Part shown: in pieces, positions 46,370 through 57,272 of the stretch
How positions within the stretch are numbered: the stretch's first letter is position 1
How the letters are laid out: each line of letters opens with the position of its first letter
Source: Croceicoccus sediminis
GTDB taxonomy: Bacteria; Pseudomonadota; Alphaproteobacteria; Sphingomonadales; Sphingomonadaceae
Length of the DNA: 64,000 bases
Direction: 5' to 3'
Assembly (NCBI RefSeq): GCF_007570835.1
Contig: NZ_SUNC01000003.1
Coordinates: forward strand, 310,001 to 374,000
The notes under the pieces: model-generated
Database searches by the model: none
What the model was told of the DNA's origin: nothing
Seen by the model: only the letters and a program-made list of their open reading frames with translations
Translations under genes and position numbers: made by a program

Positions 46370-46378
46370 ACGAATTTC

Positions 46379-49300
46379 ATGCTGAAGCACGATATGGCGC
46401 GGCGCGCCTTGTCCGCCACGACCGCACTGACCGGCTTTACCGCCATTTCTCTGTCGATGATCGCGACCCCCGCATTCGCGCAGACGGAGGAGAACAAGGA
46501 AGAGATCGAAGAGATTCTGGGCGTCACTACGCCTGAAGCCGTCGAAGAGGATGGCGCCATTGTCGTTGTCGGTTCGCGCCTGCGCCGCACTGAATTCAAC
46601 AGCCCCGATCCGATCCAGATCATCTCGCCCGAACTGGGTATCAAGAAGGGTCAGGCCGATGCTGCCGACCTGCTGCAGAACTCGCCGCTGGCTGCCGGTT
46701 CCACCCAGATCACCTCGACGCTTTCGTCCAACTTCGTCACCGATGGCGGCGTCGGCGCCCAGACGCTGTCGCTGCGCGGCCTTGGCGCGAACCGCACCCT
46801 CGTCCTGCTGAACGGTCGCCGTGCAGGTCCTGCCGGTACGCGCGGCGCGGTTTCCTCGTTCGACCTCAACGTCCTGCCGATCTCGATCATTTCGGACGTC
46901 GAAATCCTGAAGACCGGCGCTTCGTCGATCTATGGCTCGGACGCGGTCGCCGGCGTGGTCAACATCAAGACTCGCCAGGACCTCGACGGCTTCGACGCAT
47001 CGCTCTTCGCCTCGCCCACCGAAGACGGCGGCGGCGAATCGTATCAGGCCAGCCTTGCCTGGGGCAAGATTTTCGACCGTGGCCACATCATGTTCGCGGG
47101 CGATTACTATCGCCGCAACGAACTGGAACGCCGTGACCGCAAGTACCTCGGCTGCGACGAGGACTACATCGTCAACGAAGCGGGCGAACGCGCCGACATC
47201 ACCGATCCGCGCACCGGCCAGCCGTACTGCAACGGCACGATCGGCAACCTGATCTTCACCTACGACTACATCGGTACCGTTGGCGGAGCGTTCGGCATCC
47301 CGACGCCGAGCAACCTCTTTACGCCGGGTGGTCAAGCGATCCAGATCATCCAGCCCGATGGCGGGAACGATCGCCTCGGCGAATTCCTGCCCCCGCTGTC
47401 CCCGGCGACGCAGTTCTTCCAGTTCGGCGCTCCGTCGAATTACTACCCCGTCAACTACGACGGGCCGTCGACCGGTCTGCTCAACCTCTACCCCGAGGCA
47501 GAGCAGAAGGATTCGGTCATTCCCAAGACCGATCGTTATACGCTCTACACCAACGGCGCCTTCGAGATCACCGACAACATCGAGATCTATGGCGAAGGGC
47601 TGTACAACAAGCGCAAGACCCACGTGGACTCGCATCGCCAGCTGTTCCCCGTTCAGTACACCGGCTTTTCGGCCCTCCCGTACTTCTTCGGTGACAGCGA
47701 CCAACTCTTCTCGGGCGATCCGCTGAACGATGAATTCTCGGGCGAAGTCCTGCTGCAGCCGGTTATCGTCACCGACAACTTCGATCAGGACATCGAGGTC
47801 GATTATTACCGCGGCGTGCTTGGCGGCCGGGGCGATTACGGCAGCATGATCCCGAACTGGAACTGGGACTTCTACACCCAGTTCAGCCGTTCGGATGGCG
47901 AATACACGTCCGACATCATCTTTGCGGACGCCTACAACACGCTGCCCTATCGCACGCAGCTTTGCGAAGGCACGGTCACTGCGGATCGCGGCGTGCCCTG
48001 CGTCGATATCGACCTCACAAACCCCGACACGCTGGCGGGCAACTTCACGCCCGAAGAAGAAGCCTTCCTCTTCGGCCGCGATACCGGCACGACCCGTTAT
48101 GACCAGTGGAGCACCGAGTTCTTCACCTCGGGCGACCTGGTCAAGCTGCCGGGCGGCATGGCGCAGCTCGGCGTCGGCGTTCAGTATCGCCGTGACGAGA
48201 TCACCGATACGCCCGGACCGGCAACGCTTTCCGGCCAGAACTACGGCCTGACGAGCGCGGGGATCACTGCGGGTAAGTCGGACACTTACGAAGCTTTTGG
48301 CGAACTTGAACTGCCGATCTTCGGCGGTGTTCCGTTCGTGGAAGACTTCACGATCAACCTTGCCGGCCGCTTCACCCGCGTCGATGCCAAGCGCAAGTCG
48401 GACGGTGCCAGCGACAGCGACGAGGATTTCACCTACAAGATCGGCGCAAACTGGCAGGTCAACGACTGGCTGCGTTTCCGCGGATCCTACGGCACCTCGT
48501 TCCGTACCCCGGCCCTGTTCGAACAGTTCCTGCAGGACCAGACCGGTTTCCAGGACCAGCTGTCGATCGACCCCTGCATCCGCTACGGCACGGCACTGGC
48601 CAACGGTGCGGTGACGCAGCGTCTGGCTGACAACTGTGCCGCAGCGGGCGTTCCGGCCGACTACAACGGCGTCGGGTCGAGCGCGCAGACCATCTCCGGC
48701 GGCGGTATCGGTGTGCTCGATTCCGAAACCTCGCGGGCATGGACGGCATCGGCCGTACTAACCCCGCAGCTGTGGAGCGGTTCGGACTTCAGCCTTGCCA
48801 TCGACTACATCGACATCAAGGTCACCGGCGAAGTCACCCAGCTCGGCTCCGCGAACATCGTGGCCTCGTGCTACAACTCGGAATTCTATCCGAACGACCC
48901 GCTTTGCGACCAGTTCGTGCGTGATAGCGATCCAAACAGCACGTCGTTCAACAACATCCTCACGATCCGTAACCCGTATCTCAACATCGACAGCCAGCGT
49001 AACCGTGCCGTCGACGTCACGCTCCAGTTCTCGCAGGACTTGGGCAACATGGGTGAAATCGGCGTGCTGGCGCAGATGACCTGGCAGCTTGAGGACAAGT
49101 TCGGCCTGTTCGACAACACGATCAGCGACGACAACGGCGAAGTGGGCGATCCCAAGTGGGTCGGCGATTTCGTGGTGTCCTGGGCCCGCGAGGCCGTGAC
49201 CTTGCTGTACAGCCTCGACGTGATCGGCAAGACCTCGGACAAGCAGGACGTTCTCGACACTTACGGTACGCTTTGCCCCAGAAGCAGCTTCCGTAACGGT

Positions 49301-49537
49301 CCGGTCTGCCCCGACTACACGCTGGGAACGACGTTCTACCACAATGCCTCGGTCAGCCTCGATGTCGCGGACGACTTCGACCTGACGCTGGGCGTGGCCA
49401 ACATCTTCGACACCGCGCCGCCGCGTTCGTCGAGCGTGTTCTCCACGATGAGCCACATCGGTCAGGCACCGACACTGGGCTCCTACTACGATTACCTCGG
49501 CCGCCGCGCGTTCGTTCGCGCACGGGCGCGGTTCTGA
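46379..49537 (+). CDS. TonB-dependent receptor (second of tandem pair)
   Basis: 1052 residues. Signal peptide ending IATPAFA, a Glu-rich spacer (EENKEEIEEILGVTTPEAVEE), then the plug (GAIVVVGSRLRRTEF), with ISIISDVEILKTGASSIYGSDAVAGVVNI. The barrel ends YLGRRAFVRARARF. Related in architecture to the receptor immediately upstream but clearly diverged, which suggests an old duplication. Several Cys pairs in extracellular loops. Substrate unknown. Confidence 0.93.
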   Translation: MLKHDMARRALSATTALTGFTAISLSMIATPAFAQTEENKEEIEEILGVTTPEAVEEDGAIVVVGSRLRRTEFNSPDPIQIISPELGIKKGQADAADLLQNSPLAAGSTQITSTLSSNFVTDGGVGAQTLSLRGLGANRTLVLLNGRRAGPAGTRGAVSSFDLNVLPISIISDVEILKTGASSIYGSDAVAGVVNIKTRQDLDGFDASLFASPTEDGGGESYQASLAWGKIFDRGHIMFAGDYYRRNELERRDRKYLGCDEDYIVNEAGERADITDPRTGQPYCNGTIGNLIFTYDYIGTVGGAFGIPTPSNLFTPGGQAIQIIQPDGGNDRLGEFLPPLSPATQFFQFGAPSNYYPVNYDGPSTGLLNLYPEAEQKDSVIPKTDRYTLYTNGAFEITDNIEIYGEGLYNKRKTHVDSHRQLFPVQYTGFSALPYFFGDSDQLFSGDPLNDEFSGEVLLQPVIVTDNFDQDIEVDYYRGVLGGRGDYGSMIPNWNWDFYTQFSRSDGEYTSDIIFADAYNTLPYRTQLCEGTVTADRGVPCVDIDLTNPDTLAGNFTPEEEAFLFGRDTGTTRYDQWSTEFFTSGDLVKLPGGMAQLGVGVQYRRDEITDTPGPATLSGQNYGLTSAGITAGKSDTYEAFGELELPIFGGVPFVEDFTINLAGRFTRVDAKRKSDGASDSDEDFTYKIGANWQVNDWLRFRGSYGTSFRTPALFEQFLQDQTGFQDQLSIDPCIRYGTALANGAVTQRLADNCAAAGVPADYNGVGSSAQTISGGGIGVLDSETSRAWTASAVLTPQLWSGSDFSLAIDYIDIKVTGEVTQLGSANIVASCYNSEFYPNDPLCDQFVRDSDPNSTSFNNILTIRNPYLNIDSQRNRAVDVTLQFSQDLGNMGEIGVLAQMTWQLEDKFGLFDNTISDDNGEVGDPKWVGDFVVSWAREAVTLLYSLDVIGKTSDKQDVLDTYGTLCPRSSFRNGPVCPDYTLGTTFYHNASVSLDVADDFDLTLGVANIFDTAPPRSSSVFSTMSHIGQAPTLGSYYDYLGRRAFVRARARF

Positions 49538-49564
49538 TCCTTCCCGATCAGGTAAGCCAAAAAG

Positions 49565-49592
49565 AAAGGGCCCCGGGAAACCGGGGCCCTTT
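49565..49592. terminator. bidirectional terminator between receptor 2 and clpB
   Basis: AAAGGGCCCCGG (49565-49576) and CCGGGGCCCTTT (49581-49592) with a GAAA tetraloop. A- and T-rich flanks on each side. Confidence 0.85.
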
Positions 49593-49616
49593 TCCATTGC
49601 GGGTGATGGACAGGAA

Positions 49617-52196
49617 TCAGGTGACCTGCATTTCCAATGCGCCGTCACCTTCGTCGATCTTTACCATGCTGCCGTCGGGAATCTCGCCAGCCAGCAGCAT
49701 CTCGGCCAGCGGGTCCTGCAGATAACGCTGCACAGCGCGCTTCAGCGGCCTTGCACCGTAGACCGGATCGTAGCCGACACGGCCCAGCCACTTCTTCGCA
49801 GCATCCGTCAGGTCCAGCACGATCTTGCGGTCCTTCAGCAGCTTCTGCACGCGGCCGACCTGAATTTCCACGATCGGGGCCATGTGCTCGGCCGCAAGGC
49901 GGTGGAACAGGATGATCTCGTCCAGACGATTCAGGAACTCGGGGCGGAAGTGAGCGCGCACGACTTCCATGACCTGCGGCTCGACATCCTCGACCTTCTG
50001 GTCGTCCTCCAGGTTGGCCAGGTACTGGCTGCCCAGGTTTGAGGTCAGGATGATGAGCGTGTTCGAGAAATCGACCACGCGGCCCTGCCCGTCGGTCAAC
50101 CGGCCATCGTCCAGCACTTGCAGCAGCACGTTGAACACGTCCTGGTGCGCCTTCTCCACCTCGTCGAACAGCACGACCTGATAGGGCCTGCGCCGGACCG
50201 CTTCGGTCAGCACGCCGCCCTCGTCATAGCCGACATAGCCCGGAGGCGCGCCGATCAGGCGGCTCACGGCGTGCTTTTCCATGAACTCGCTCATGTCGAT
50301 GCGCACCATCGCGCTATCGTCGTCGAACAGGAATTCGGCCAACGCCTTGGTCAGCTCGGTCTTGCCGACGCCCGTGGGGCCTAGGAACAGGAAGCTGCCC
50401 AGCGGCCGGTTCGGGTCCTGCAACCCTGCCCGCGCACGGCGCACCGCCTTTGACACGGCGACGACGGCCTGTTCCTGGCCGATGACGCGCTTGCCGATCA
50501 CGTCCTCCATCTTGAGGAGCTTTTCGCGCTCGCCTTGCATCATCTTGTCGACGGGCACGCCGGTCCACTTTGACACGACGGCGGCGATGTCGTCCTCGGT
50601 CACTTCCTCGCGCAGCATGGCATTTTCGGAATGGGCCTGCGCCTCTTCCAACTGGCGTTCCAGCTGCGGGATCTTGCCGTAGGAAAGCTCGCCCGCCTTG
50701 GCGAGGTCGCCTGCGCGCTGCGCCTGTTCAAGCTCGATGCGCGCGGCATCCAGCTCTTCCTTGACCTTGCTCTCCGCCGCGATCTTGTCACGCTCGTTCT
50801 GCCAACGGGTCGTCAGTTCCGACGACTGCTGCTCCAGGTTGGCAAGCTCTTCACGCAGGGCGGCGAGCCGGTCCTTGGACGCGGTATCGCTTTCCTTCTG
50901 AAGCGCCTGCTCCTCGATCTTGAGCTGGATGATGCGCCGGTCGAGATTCTCGATCTCTTCGGGCTTCGACTCCACTTCCATGCGGATGCGCGAAGCCGCC
51001 TCGTCCATGAGGTCGATCGCCTTGTCGGGCAGGAAACGGTCCGAGATATAGCGGTTCGAAAGCTGCGCGGCGGCAACGATCGCGCTGTCGGTAATGCGCA
51101 CGCCGTGGTGCAGTTCGTACTTTTCCTTGAGCCCGCGCAAGATCGAGATCGTGTCCTCGACCGTCGGTTCGTCGACGAAAACGGGCTGGAACCGGCGTTG
51201 CAGCGCCGCGTCCTTCTCCACGTACTTCTGATATTCGTCGAGCGTGGTGGCACCGATACAGTGCAGTTCGCCGCGGGCCAGCGCGGGCTTCAACAGGTTG
51301 CCCGCATCCATGCTGCCTTCGGATGCGCCCGCCCCGATCAGGGTGTGCATCTCGTCGATGAACAGGATGATGTGCCCCTCTGCGCCCTTCACCTCGTCAA
51401 GCACGGCCTTGAGCCGTTCCTCGAACTCGCCGCGATATTTCGCGCCCGCGATCAGCGCGCCCATATCGAGGCTCATCAGCTGGCGATCCTTCAGGCTGTC
51501 GGGCACGTCGCCATTGGCGATACGCAGCGCCAGCCCTTCGGCGATGGCGGTCTTGCCGGTGCCGGGTTCGCCGATCAGGACGGGATTGTTCTTGGTGCGG
51601 CGGGCCAGGATCTGGATCGTGCGGCGGATTTCCTCGTCACGACCGATGACGGGGTCGAGCTTGCCCTCGCGGGCAGCCTCGGTCAGGTCGCGGGCATACT
51701 TCTGCATCGCGTCGTAGCTTTCCTCGGCACTGGCACTGTCTGCCTTCTTGCCGCCGCGCAGTTCGGTGATGGCGGCTTCAAGCGCCTGCGGCGTCAGGTT
51801 TGCAGCCTTGAGCGCCTGCCCAGCCGAAGTCGTCGTCGCCAGCGTCAGCGCGAGCAAGAGCCGCTCGACAGTCACATAGGCATCGCCCGACTTCGTCGCG
51901 AGCTGTTCGGCCTGGTCCAGGACGCGCACGGCGTCATTGTCGAGGCCCGGCGTCTGCTGCGCCCCGCCGCCCGAAACGGCGGGCACCTTGGCAAGCGCCT
52001 TGTCGACCTCTGACTGAGCGAGCGCGGGATTGCCCCCGGCGCGCTGGATCAGGCCCGATGCCATGCCCTCGCCGTCTTCGAGCAGGGCCTTAAGAATGTG
52101 ATCGGGGGAAATGCGTTGATGGTTCATGCGGATCGCCACGGTCTGCGCGGCCTGCAGGAAACCCTTCGCCCGATCTGTGAACTTTTCGAGATTCAT
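49617..52196 (-). CDS. clpB: ATP-dependent chaperone ClpB
   Basis: Hexameric disaggregase that works with DnaK. 859 residues. N-terminal Clp_N repeats (about 1-145), first AAA+ domain with Walker A GEPGTGKT (209-216), coiled-coil M domain (about 405-520, rich in Leu/Glu/Arg), and second AAA+ with Walker A GPTGVGKT near 605. Start 52196 follows an AGGGAAGGACC site. The promoter has a sigma-32-like form. Confidence 0.97.
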   Translation of the reverse strand: MNLEKFTDRAKGFLQAAQTVAIRMNHQRISPDHILKALLEDGEGMASGLIQRAGGNPALAQSEVDKALAKVPAVSGGGAQQTPGLDNDAVRVLDQAEQLATKSGDAYVTVERLLLALTLATTTSAGQALKAANLTPQALEAAITELRGGKKADSASAEESYDAMQKYARDLTEAAREGKLDPVIGRDEEIRRTIQILARRTKNNPVLIGEPGTGKTAIAEGLALRIANGDVPDSLKDRQLMSLDMGALIAGAKYRGEFEERLKAVLDEVKGAEGHIILFIDEMHTLIGAGASEGSMDAGNLLKPALARGELHCIGATTLDEYQKYVEKDAALQRRFQPVFVDEPTVEDTISILRGLKEKYELHHGVRITDSAIVAAAQLSNRYISDRFLPDKAIDLMDEAASRIRMEVESKPEEIENLDRRIIQLKIEEQALQKESDTASKDRLAALREELANLEQQSSELTTRWQNERDKIAAESKVKEELDAARIELEQAQRAGDLAKAGELSYGKIPQLERQLEEAQAHSENAMLREEVTEDDIAAVVSKWTGVPVDKMMQGEREKLLKMEDVIGKRVIGQEQAVVAVSKAVRRARAGLQDPNRPLGSFLFLGPTGVGKTELTKALAEFLFDDDSAMVRIDMSEFMEKHAVSRLIGAPPGYVGYDEGGVLTEAVRRRPYQVVLFDEVEKAHQDVFNVLLQVLDDGRLTDGQGRVVDFSNTLIILTSNLGSQYLANLEDDQKVEDVEPQVMEVVRAHFRPEFLNRLDEIILFHRLAAEHMAPIVEIQVGRVQKLLKDRKIVLDLTDAAKKWLGRVGYDPVYGARPLKRAVQRYLQDPLAEMLLAGEIPDGSMVKIDEGDGALEMQVT

Positions 52197-52224
52197 CGCT
52201 GGTCCTTCCCTGAGTACCGACACC

Positions 52225-52252
52225 AGATAGTGTTGCAATTTTACAACACAAG
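52225..52252 (-). promoter_or_regulatory. sigma-32-like clpB promoter with embedded dyad
   Basis: On the minus strand CTTG (52252-52249) and CTATCT (52230-52225) match the alphaproteobacterial RpoH pattern (CTTG, about 17-18 bases, CTATnT). The spacer holds a dyad, GTGTTG-N8-CAACAC (52230-52249), shared with the marR upstream element. The transcript would start near 52218. Confidence 0.6.
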
Positions 52253-52395
52253 AGCCTAGCGCATGAATTTCTTGCCTATCATCCGTGCGCGGCCATCCCG
52301 GTTCACGAAAGATAGGATCAAGCCCGCGCAATGCAATTGATGCAGGACAATGCGCGGGTTAGACCCACGCAGCACGAAAACGAGAGGAACAGGCA

Positions 52396-52698
52396 ATGTC
52401 GGTAGGCGGAACCTACGAAGTCACGACCAAGACCCCGATGGGCGACCAGAAGGGCACGTTCAGCGTGGTGCCGGGTGACGATGGCAAGACGTTTGCCGGC
52501 AAGTTCACCGGCCCGATGGGATCTATCGATGTCGAGGACGGTGTGATCGACGGCAACGAACTGACTTTCAAGGTCAGCATGACCGCCCCCATGCCGATGA
52601 CGATCGACGGCAAGGCGACCGTCGTGGGCGATGCCATCGCGGGCGAGATGACTACGGCCTTTGGCGCGATGACGATGACCGGCACGCGCGTCGGCTAA
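52396..52698 (+). CDS. small beta-rich protein of unknown function
   Basis: 100 residues, no signal peptide or membrane segment. It reads as alternating short strands: GTYEVTTKTPMGDQKGTFSV, DGVIDGNELTFKVSM, and AGEMTTAFGAMTMTGTRVG. The pattern recalls C-terminal beta domains found after some amidohydrolases and glycosyl hydrolases. A GAGAGGAACAGGC ribosome-binding site supports the start. Divergent from clpB across about 200 bases. Function not known. Confidence 0.7.
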   Translation: MSVGGTYEVTTKTPMGDQKGTFSVVPGDDGKTFAGKFTGPMGSIDVEDGVIDGNELTFKVSMTAPMPMTIDGKATVVGDAIAGEMTTAFGAMTMTGTRVG

Positions 52699-52717
52699 AC
52701 GCCTGCACAGGCCATGA

Positions 52718-52756
52718 AAAAAGGGGCCGCAGGTTCGATGCCTGCGGCCCCTTTTT
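52718..52756. terminator. bidirectional terminator between the small protein and gatB
   Basis: A 16-base perfect stem: AAAAAGGGGCCGCAGG (52718-52733) and its complement 52741-52756, loop TTCGATG. Confidence 0.88.
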
Positions 52757-52780
52757 CGTGCCCGAAGAGGCGGCGGCGTG

Positions 52781-54271
52781 TCAGCCCAGCTTTGCCTTCA
52801 GGATTTCGTTCACGATGGCAGGATTGCCCTTGCCCTTCATCGCCTTCATCGTCTGGCCGACGAAGAACCCGAACAGCTTGTCCTTGCCGCCGCGATATTC
52901 CTCGACCTTGTCGGCATTGTTCGCGAGCACCTCGTCCACCACCGCTTCGATGGCACCGGTATCGCTGGTCTGCTTCAGACCCTCGGTTTCGGCGATTTCG
53001 TCGGGCTCGCGGCCGGTCTTGAGGACGATCTCGTAGATTTCCTTGGCCTGACCGCCCGAAACGGTGCCCGCCGCCGACAGCGCGATGATCGCGGCATTGG
53101 CAGCGGTCGTATCGTTGCCCTCGTCCGCATCGTCGAGCGCGTTCTTCACGCCGGGCGCGACCGACAGGACCCAGTTCGCGACCTGAGTGGCAACGTCCTT
53201 TTCCGCCTTGCCGACCTTTTCGGCGGTGGCGGCAAGGATCGCCTCGAACCGCTGATAGACGTCGACATCGGCCGTCAGCTGGTTCGCGTTGTAGGCAGTG
53301 AGGCCAAGGCCGTTTTCGTAACGATGACGCTTGGCATCGGGCAGTTCGGGCAAGCTGTCGCGGCATTCGGCGATGAAGGCATCGTCGAGTTCCAGCGGCA
53401 GCAGGTCCGGATCGGGGAAGTAGCGATAGTCGTGCGCGTCTTCCTTGGAACGCATCGTGCGCGTCGTGCCGGTGTCAGGGTCGAACAGGCGAGTTTCCTG
53501 GTCCACCGTGCCGCCGTTTTCGATCACGTCGACCTGGCGGTTCGCCTCGTACTCGATGACCTGCATGACAAAGCGGACCGAGTTCACGTTCTTCGTCTCG
53601 GTACGCGTGCCGAATTCGTCGCCCGGCTTTCGCACCGAAACGTTCACGTCGGCGCGCATGGAGCCTTCCTCCATGTTGCCGTCGCACGATCCGACATAGC
53701 GCAGGATCGAACGCAGCTTGCGCACGTAGGCACCGGCTTCTGCCGGGCTGCGCATGTCAGGCTTCGACACGATTTCCATCAGCGCGACGCCCGAACGGTT
53801 CAGGTCGACATAGGACATCGTCGGATGCTGATCGTGCATCAGCTTGCCCGCGTCCTGTTCGACGTGAATGCGTTCCACCCCGATGCGCTTGGTGTTTTCA
53901 GGATCCTTGTCGTCCGGCGCGATGTCCAGATACCCCTCACCCACCAGAGGGTGGTAGAGCTGGCTGATCTGGTAGCCCTGCGGAAGATCGGCGTAGAAGT
54001 AGTTCTTGCGGTCGAACCGGCTCCACTTGTTGATCTGCGCGTCGATGGCCATGCCGGTGCGCACGGCCTGACGGATACATTCACGGTTGGGCACCGGCAG
54101 CATGCCGGGCATTGCCGCGTCGACAAGGCTGACCTGCGTATTGGGTTCGGCACCGAATGCGGTGGCGGCGCCGCTGAACAGCTTGGCCTGCGACGTGACC
54201 TGCGCGTGGACTTCGAGGCCGATCACGACCTCCCACTCGCCCGTTGCGCCCTGGATACGATATTCGCTCAT
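52781..54271 (-). CDS. gatB: aspartyl/glutamyl-tRNA amidotransferase subunit B
   Basis: tRNA-binding kinase subunit of GatCAB, which makes Gln-tRNA or Asn-tRNA by amidation. 496 residues. The N-terminal catalytic cradle [11 protein letters not shown] and the middle signature [17 protein letters not shown] are present, and the C-terminal helical/YqeY tail (about 360-496) is complete. The start overlaps the gatA stop by 1 base (TGATG). Confidence 0.96.
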   Translation of the reverse strand: MSEYRIQGATGEWEVVIGLEVHAQVTSQAKLFSGAATAFGAEPNTQVSLVDAAMPGMLPVPNRECIRQAVRTGMAIDAQINKWSRFDRKNYFYADLPQGYQISQLYHPLVGEGYLDIAPDDKDPENTKRIGVERIHVEQDAGKLMHDQHPTMSYVDLNRSGVALMEIVSKPDMRSPAEAGAYVRKLRSILRYVGSCDGNMEEGSMRADVNVSVRKPGDEFGTRTETKNVNSVRFVMQVIEYEANRQVDVIENGGTVDQETRLFDPDTGTTRTMRSKEDAHDYRYFPDPDLLPLELDDAFIAECRDSLPELPDAKRHRYENGLGLTAYNANQLTADVDVYQRFEAILAATAEKVGKAEKDVATQVANWVLSVAPGVKNALDDADEGNDTTAANAAIIALSAAGTVSGGQAKEIYEIVLKTGREPDEIAETEGLKQTSDTGAIEAVVDEVLANNADKVEEYRGGKDKLFGFFVGQTMKAMKGKGNPAIVNEILKAKLG

Positions 54272-55758
54272 CACTTCCACCATGCTTCAGGCTTGGCCGT
54301 GAACCCGGCGCGCTGTTCGATGGCGAGCCCTGCGTTCAGCACGCCCTGCTCGTCGAAGGCCTTGCCGATGATCTGCAGGCCGAGGGGGAGGCCCTCGCTG
54401 TTGAGGCCGGCGGGCACGCTCATCGCCGGAAGACCGGCGAGGCTGGCAGGCACGGCGAAGACGTCGTTCAGGTACATCGACAGCGGATCGCTCGTCTTGT
54501 CGCCCAGCGCGAAGGCTGCGCTGGGGCACGTAGGCGCGAGGATCACGTCGCACTGCGCCCAGGCCTTTTCGAAGTCGCGGGCGATGAGCGCGCGAACCTT
54601 CTGGGCCTGGTTGTAGTAGGCGTCGTAGAAACCGGCGCTCAAAACGTAAGTGCCGATCATGATGCGGCGCTTGACCTCTGGCCCGAAACCGTCGGCTCGG
54701 GTGGCGGCATACATGTCCTGCAGCCCAGCCCCTTCGGGAAGGTCGCGAAGGCCGTAGCGCACACCGTCATAGCGGGCGAGGTTCGAAGAAGCCTCTGCCG
54801 GGGCGATGATGTAATAGGCCGGAAGCGCGTATTTCGTATGCGGCAGAGAGATGTCGACCACCTCTGCGCCCGCGTCCTTCAGCCACGCGATGCCGTCGTC
54901 CCACGATTTCAGGATTTCGGGGTCCATCCCGTCCATCCGGTATTCGCGCGGAATGCCGACCTTCTTGCCCTTCATGTCGGGGTTGAGGCCCGCTTCCCAC
55001 TCGGGAACCGGCAGGTTCAGCGAAGTCGAATCCTTGGGATCGAATCCTGCCATCGCCTCAAGCATGATCGCGCAGTCGGTGACGTCGCGCGCCATCGGAC
55101 CTGCCTGGTCGAGCGAGGAGGCGAAAGCCACCACGCCCCAGCGCGAGCAGCGGCCATAAGTCGGCTTGATGCCCGAAATGCCGGTAAAGGCCGCAGGCTG
55201 GCGAATCGATCCGCCAGTGTCGGTTCCTGTCGCCGCCGGGCACAGCCGCGCCGAAACAGCAGAGGACGAGCCGCCCGACGAACCACCGGGGGCGAGATCG
55301 GCGTTACCGCCGTCCTTGCGCCGCCACGGGCTGATCACGTTCCCGAAATAGCTCGTCTCGTTCGACGAACCCATGGCGAACTGGTCAAGGTTGAGCTTAC
55401 CCAGCATCCCTGCGCCCGCGTCCCACAGCTTCTGCGACACGGTCGATTCGTACTGCGGCACGAAGCCTTCAAGCATGTGGCTGGCCGCCGTGGTCTGCAC
55501 GCCGTTGGTGGCGAACAGGTCCTTCATGCCAATCGGCACGCCGCCCATCTTGCCCAGGTCTTCGCCCTTGGCCCGCTTGGCATCGACGGCCTGCGCGGCC
55601 TCGACGGCCTTTTCGGGCGTCGCGACGATGAAGGCGTTGAGCTGGCTGGCCGCGGCGACATTGGCGTTGAACGCTTCGGCCACTTCGACGGCGGTGAAGT
55701 CGCCGCCTGCAACACCCTTGCGGATGGCGGCGACGGTGAGTTCGGTAATTTCGGTCAT
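54271..55758 (-). CDS. gatA: aspartyl/glutamyl-tRNA amidotransferase subunit A
   Basis: Glutaminase subunit of GatCAB, amidase-signature family. 495 residues. The catalytic triad is Lys79 (GMKDLF), cis-Ser160 ([12 protein letters not shown]) and Ser184 ([14 protein letters not shown]). The start overlaps the gatC stop by 1 base. Confidence 0.97.
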   Translation of the reverse strand: MTEITELTVAAIRKGVAGGDFTAVEVAEAFNANVAAASQLNAFIVATPEKAVEAAQAVDAKRAKGEDLGKMGGVPIGMKDLFATNGVQTTAASHMLEGFVPQYESTVSQKLWDAGAGMLGKLNLDQFAMGSSNETSYFGNVISPWRRKDGGNADLAPGGSSGGSSSAVSARLCPAATGTDTGGSIRQPAAFTGISGIKPTYGRCSRWGVVAFASSLDQAGPMARDVTDCAIMLEAMAGFDPKDSTSLNLPVPEWEAGLNPDMKGKKVGIPREYRMDGMDPEILKSWDDGIAWLKDAGAEVVDISLPHTKYALPAYYIIAPAEASSNLARYDGVRYGLRDLPEGAGLQDMYAATRADGFGPEVKRRIMIGTYVLSAGFYDAYYNQAQKVRALIARDFEKAWAQCDVILAPTCPSAAFALGDKTSDPLSMYLNDVFAVPASLAGLPAMSVPAGLNSEGLPLGLQIIGKAFDEQGVLNAGLAIEQRAGFTAKPEAWWK

Positions 55759-56060
55759 TATTCGATCACCTTGGGCACGCCGAAGAAACCATGTTCCGGC
55801 GCGGGAGCATTGGCGAGAACCTTTTCGCGCACACCGCCGCCGGTCAGCGGGTCGGCGTCGACGATATCGTCTCGCAGGCGGAGCGTGTTGGGAATCACCG
55901 CCGTCATCGGCTCTACGCCGGTGACGTCGACTTCACCCAGTTGTTCCACCCACTCCAGGATCTGGTTGAGTTCAGGGACCATCGCGTCGCACACCGCGTC
56001 ATCCATACTGATGCGCGCCAGCGAGGCGATCTTGGCGACCGTTGCTTTATCGACAGACAT
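55758..56060 (-). CDS. gatC: aspartyl/glutamyl-tRNA amidotransferase subunit C
   Basis: 100-residue stabilising subunit. Typical sequence: [15 protein letters not shown], then [23 protein letters not shown] and the terminal [10 protein letters not shown]. The ATG at 56060 begins MSVDKATV. First gene of gatCAB. The FKBP gene upstream is on the same strand, 74 bases away. Confidence 0.96.
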   Translation of the reverse strand: MSVDKATVAKIASLARISMDDAVCDAMVPELNQILEWVEQLGEVDVTGVEPMTAVIPNTLRLRDDIVDADPLTGGGVREKVLANAPAPEHGFFGVPKVIE

Positions 56061-56134
56061 GGCGCGCGGGTTAGCGCGCGCCTGTGCCCTTGCCAAGCGG
56101 GAGAGTGGGCCTTCGCCCCTCTCCCACAAAAAAT

Positions 56135-56671
56135 TTATTGGGCCGGGGTGCCTTCGGGGGCACCGGGCATGCCGGGCATACCACCAGGCATTCCGGGCAT
56201 GCCGCCCATCTGCTGCATCTGGCGCTGCATCTCTTCCAGCTGCGCCTGGGTGCGGAAGTCGATCAGTTCGACCGTGAAATAGAGGTCGCTGTTCGCCGGG
56301 ATGGAGCCCCGCGCCTGCGCGCCATAGCCAAGCTGTGCGGGAATGAAGACCTCGTAGCGGCCGCCCTTCTGCATCTTGGTCAGTGCTTCGGTAAAGCCGG
56401 GGACTACGCCGTTCACCGGAAAGGGAACGCGGTCGCCCGAATCGAAAACCGTGCCGTCGGCAAGGCGGCCTTCGTAGTTGACGAGGACGATGTCCTCTAC
56501 CGCCGGGCTCGGCCCCTCGCCGGCCGACAGGGTTTCGACGGTGACGCCTTCGTAGCTGGTGGCCCAGGCAGCGCCCGCGGCCAGCAGGATCGCGACGATC
56601 ACGCCCAGCCAGAGCTTGCCCAGAATGCCCTTGCCGATCGGCTGCAGGGGAACGCGGGTGACTTCGGCCAT
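56135..56671 (-). CDS. membrane-anchored FKBP-type peptidyl-prolyl isomerase
   Basis: 178 residues. An N-terminal membrane helix ([18 protein letters not shown]) anchors an FKBP domain (about 45-140) facing the periplasm. FKBP residues are visible in [18 protein letters not shown] and [10 protein letters not shown], with [16 protein letters not shown] at the end. The tail is Gln/Met/Gly/Pro-rich ([19 protein letters not shown]). It may assist folding of secreted proteins. Confidence 0.9.
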   Translation of the reverse strand: MAEVTRVPLQPIGKGILGKLWLGVIVAILLAAGAAWATSYEGVTVETLSAGEGPSPAVEDIVLVNYEGRLADGTVFDSGDRVPFPVNGVVPGFTEALTKMQKGGRYEVFIPAQLGYGAQARGSIPANSDLYFTVELIDFRTQAQLEEMQRQMQQMGGMPGMPGGMPGMPGAPEGTPAQ

Positions 56672-56722
56672 GATCGTCCTCTTCGATTCGCCCGACGCGG
56701 GCGGTTAGGCAGGTGCCGGACA

Positions 56723-56755
56723 GCAAAAGGGCGCCCGACGAGTGTCAGGCGCCCC
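56723..56755 (-). terminator. terminator after rpsU
   Basis: On the minus strand GGGCGCC (56754-56748) pairs with GGCGCCC (56735-56729), followed by TTTT. Confidence 0.7.
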
Positions 56756-56818
56756 TTTGGCTCAAGCAGAGGGGCGCGGCAAGTGCCTTTGCGCCCGCAA
56801 TGCCATCAACGGTCGTTC

Positions 56819-57025
56819 TTAACGAACGCCGTCGCGTTCCATGCGCTTACGCTCCAGCTTGCGAGCGCGGCGAACGGCGGCGGCCTTTTCACGGGCGCGC
56901 TTTTCGCTCGGCTTCTCGTAGTGGCGGCGCAGCTTCATTTCGCGATACACACCTTCCCGCTGCAGCTTCTTCTTGAGAGCGCGGAGGGCCTGGTCGACAT
57001 TGTTATCGCGAACCATGATCTGCAT
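56819..57025 (-). CDS. rpsU: 30S ribosomal protein S21
   Basis: 68 residues, very basic. The conserved [20 protein letters not shown] and the [11 protein letters not shown] segment are typical. It sits alone with its own terminator. Start MQIM at 57025. Confidence 0.96.
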   Translation of the reverse strand: MQIMVRDNNVDQALRALKKKLQREGVYREMKLRRHYEKPSEKRAREKAAAVRRARKLERKRMERDGVR

Positions 57026-57272
57026 AAAAAGCTTCTACCTCAATTTCCGTTATGGCGGCGGCACTAACCGACAAATGGCTGCCGCGCGCGTTGACTACAA
57101 ATGCAAGAAGGCCGAATCCCAACAACGTGAATCGGGACGGAATCGGCCAGACCGGCGGCGCGGCTAGCAGCCGAAGCTGTGAAAAGCAAGCGCGCAGGCA
57201 CTTTCGAACGTTGCCTATATAACACAGTCAGCTACCCTTTCGCAAATCGCACCGGCCTTGTAGGGAGCGCCG

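Larger units (their letters stand above)
46072..46378 (+). promoter_or_regulatory. intergenic region and structured leader before the second receptor
   Basis: 307 bases. It begins with the terminator of receptor 1. About 200 bases follow in which I see only short palindromes, and then the switch-like leader at 46340-46369. Confidence 0.45.

Noticed and set aside
57026-57272. Fluoride riboswitch before crcB
   Set aside because: None of the conserved pseudoknot sequence is present in this 247-base interval, so only a simple promoter region is inferred.
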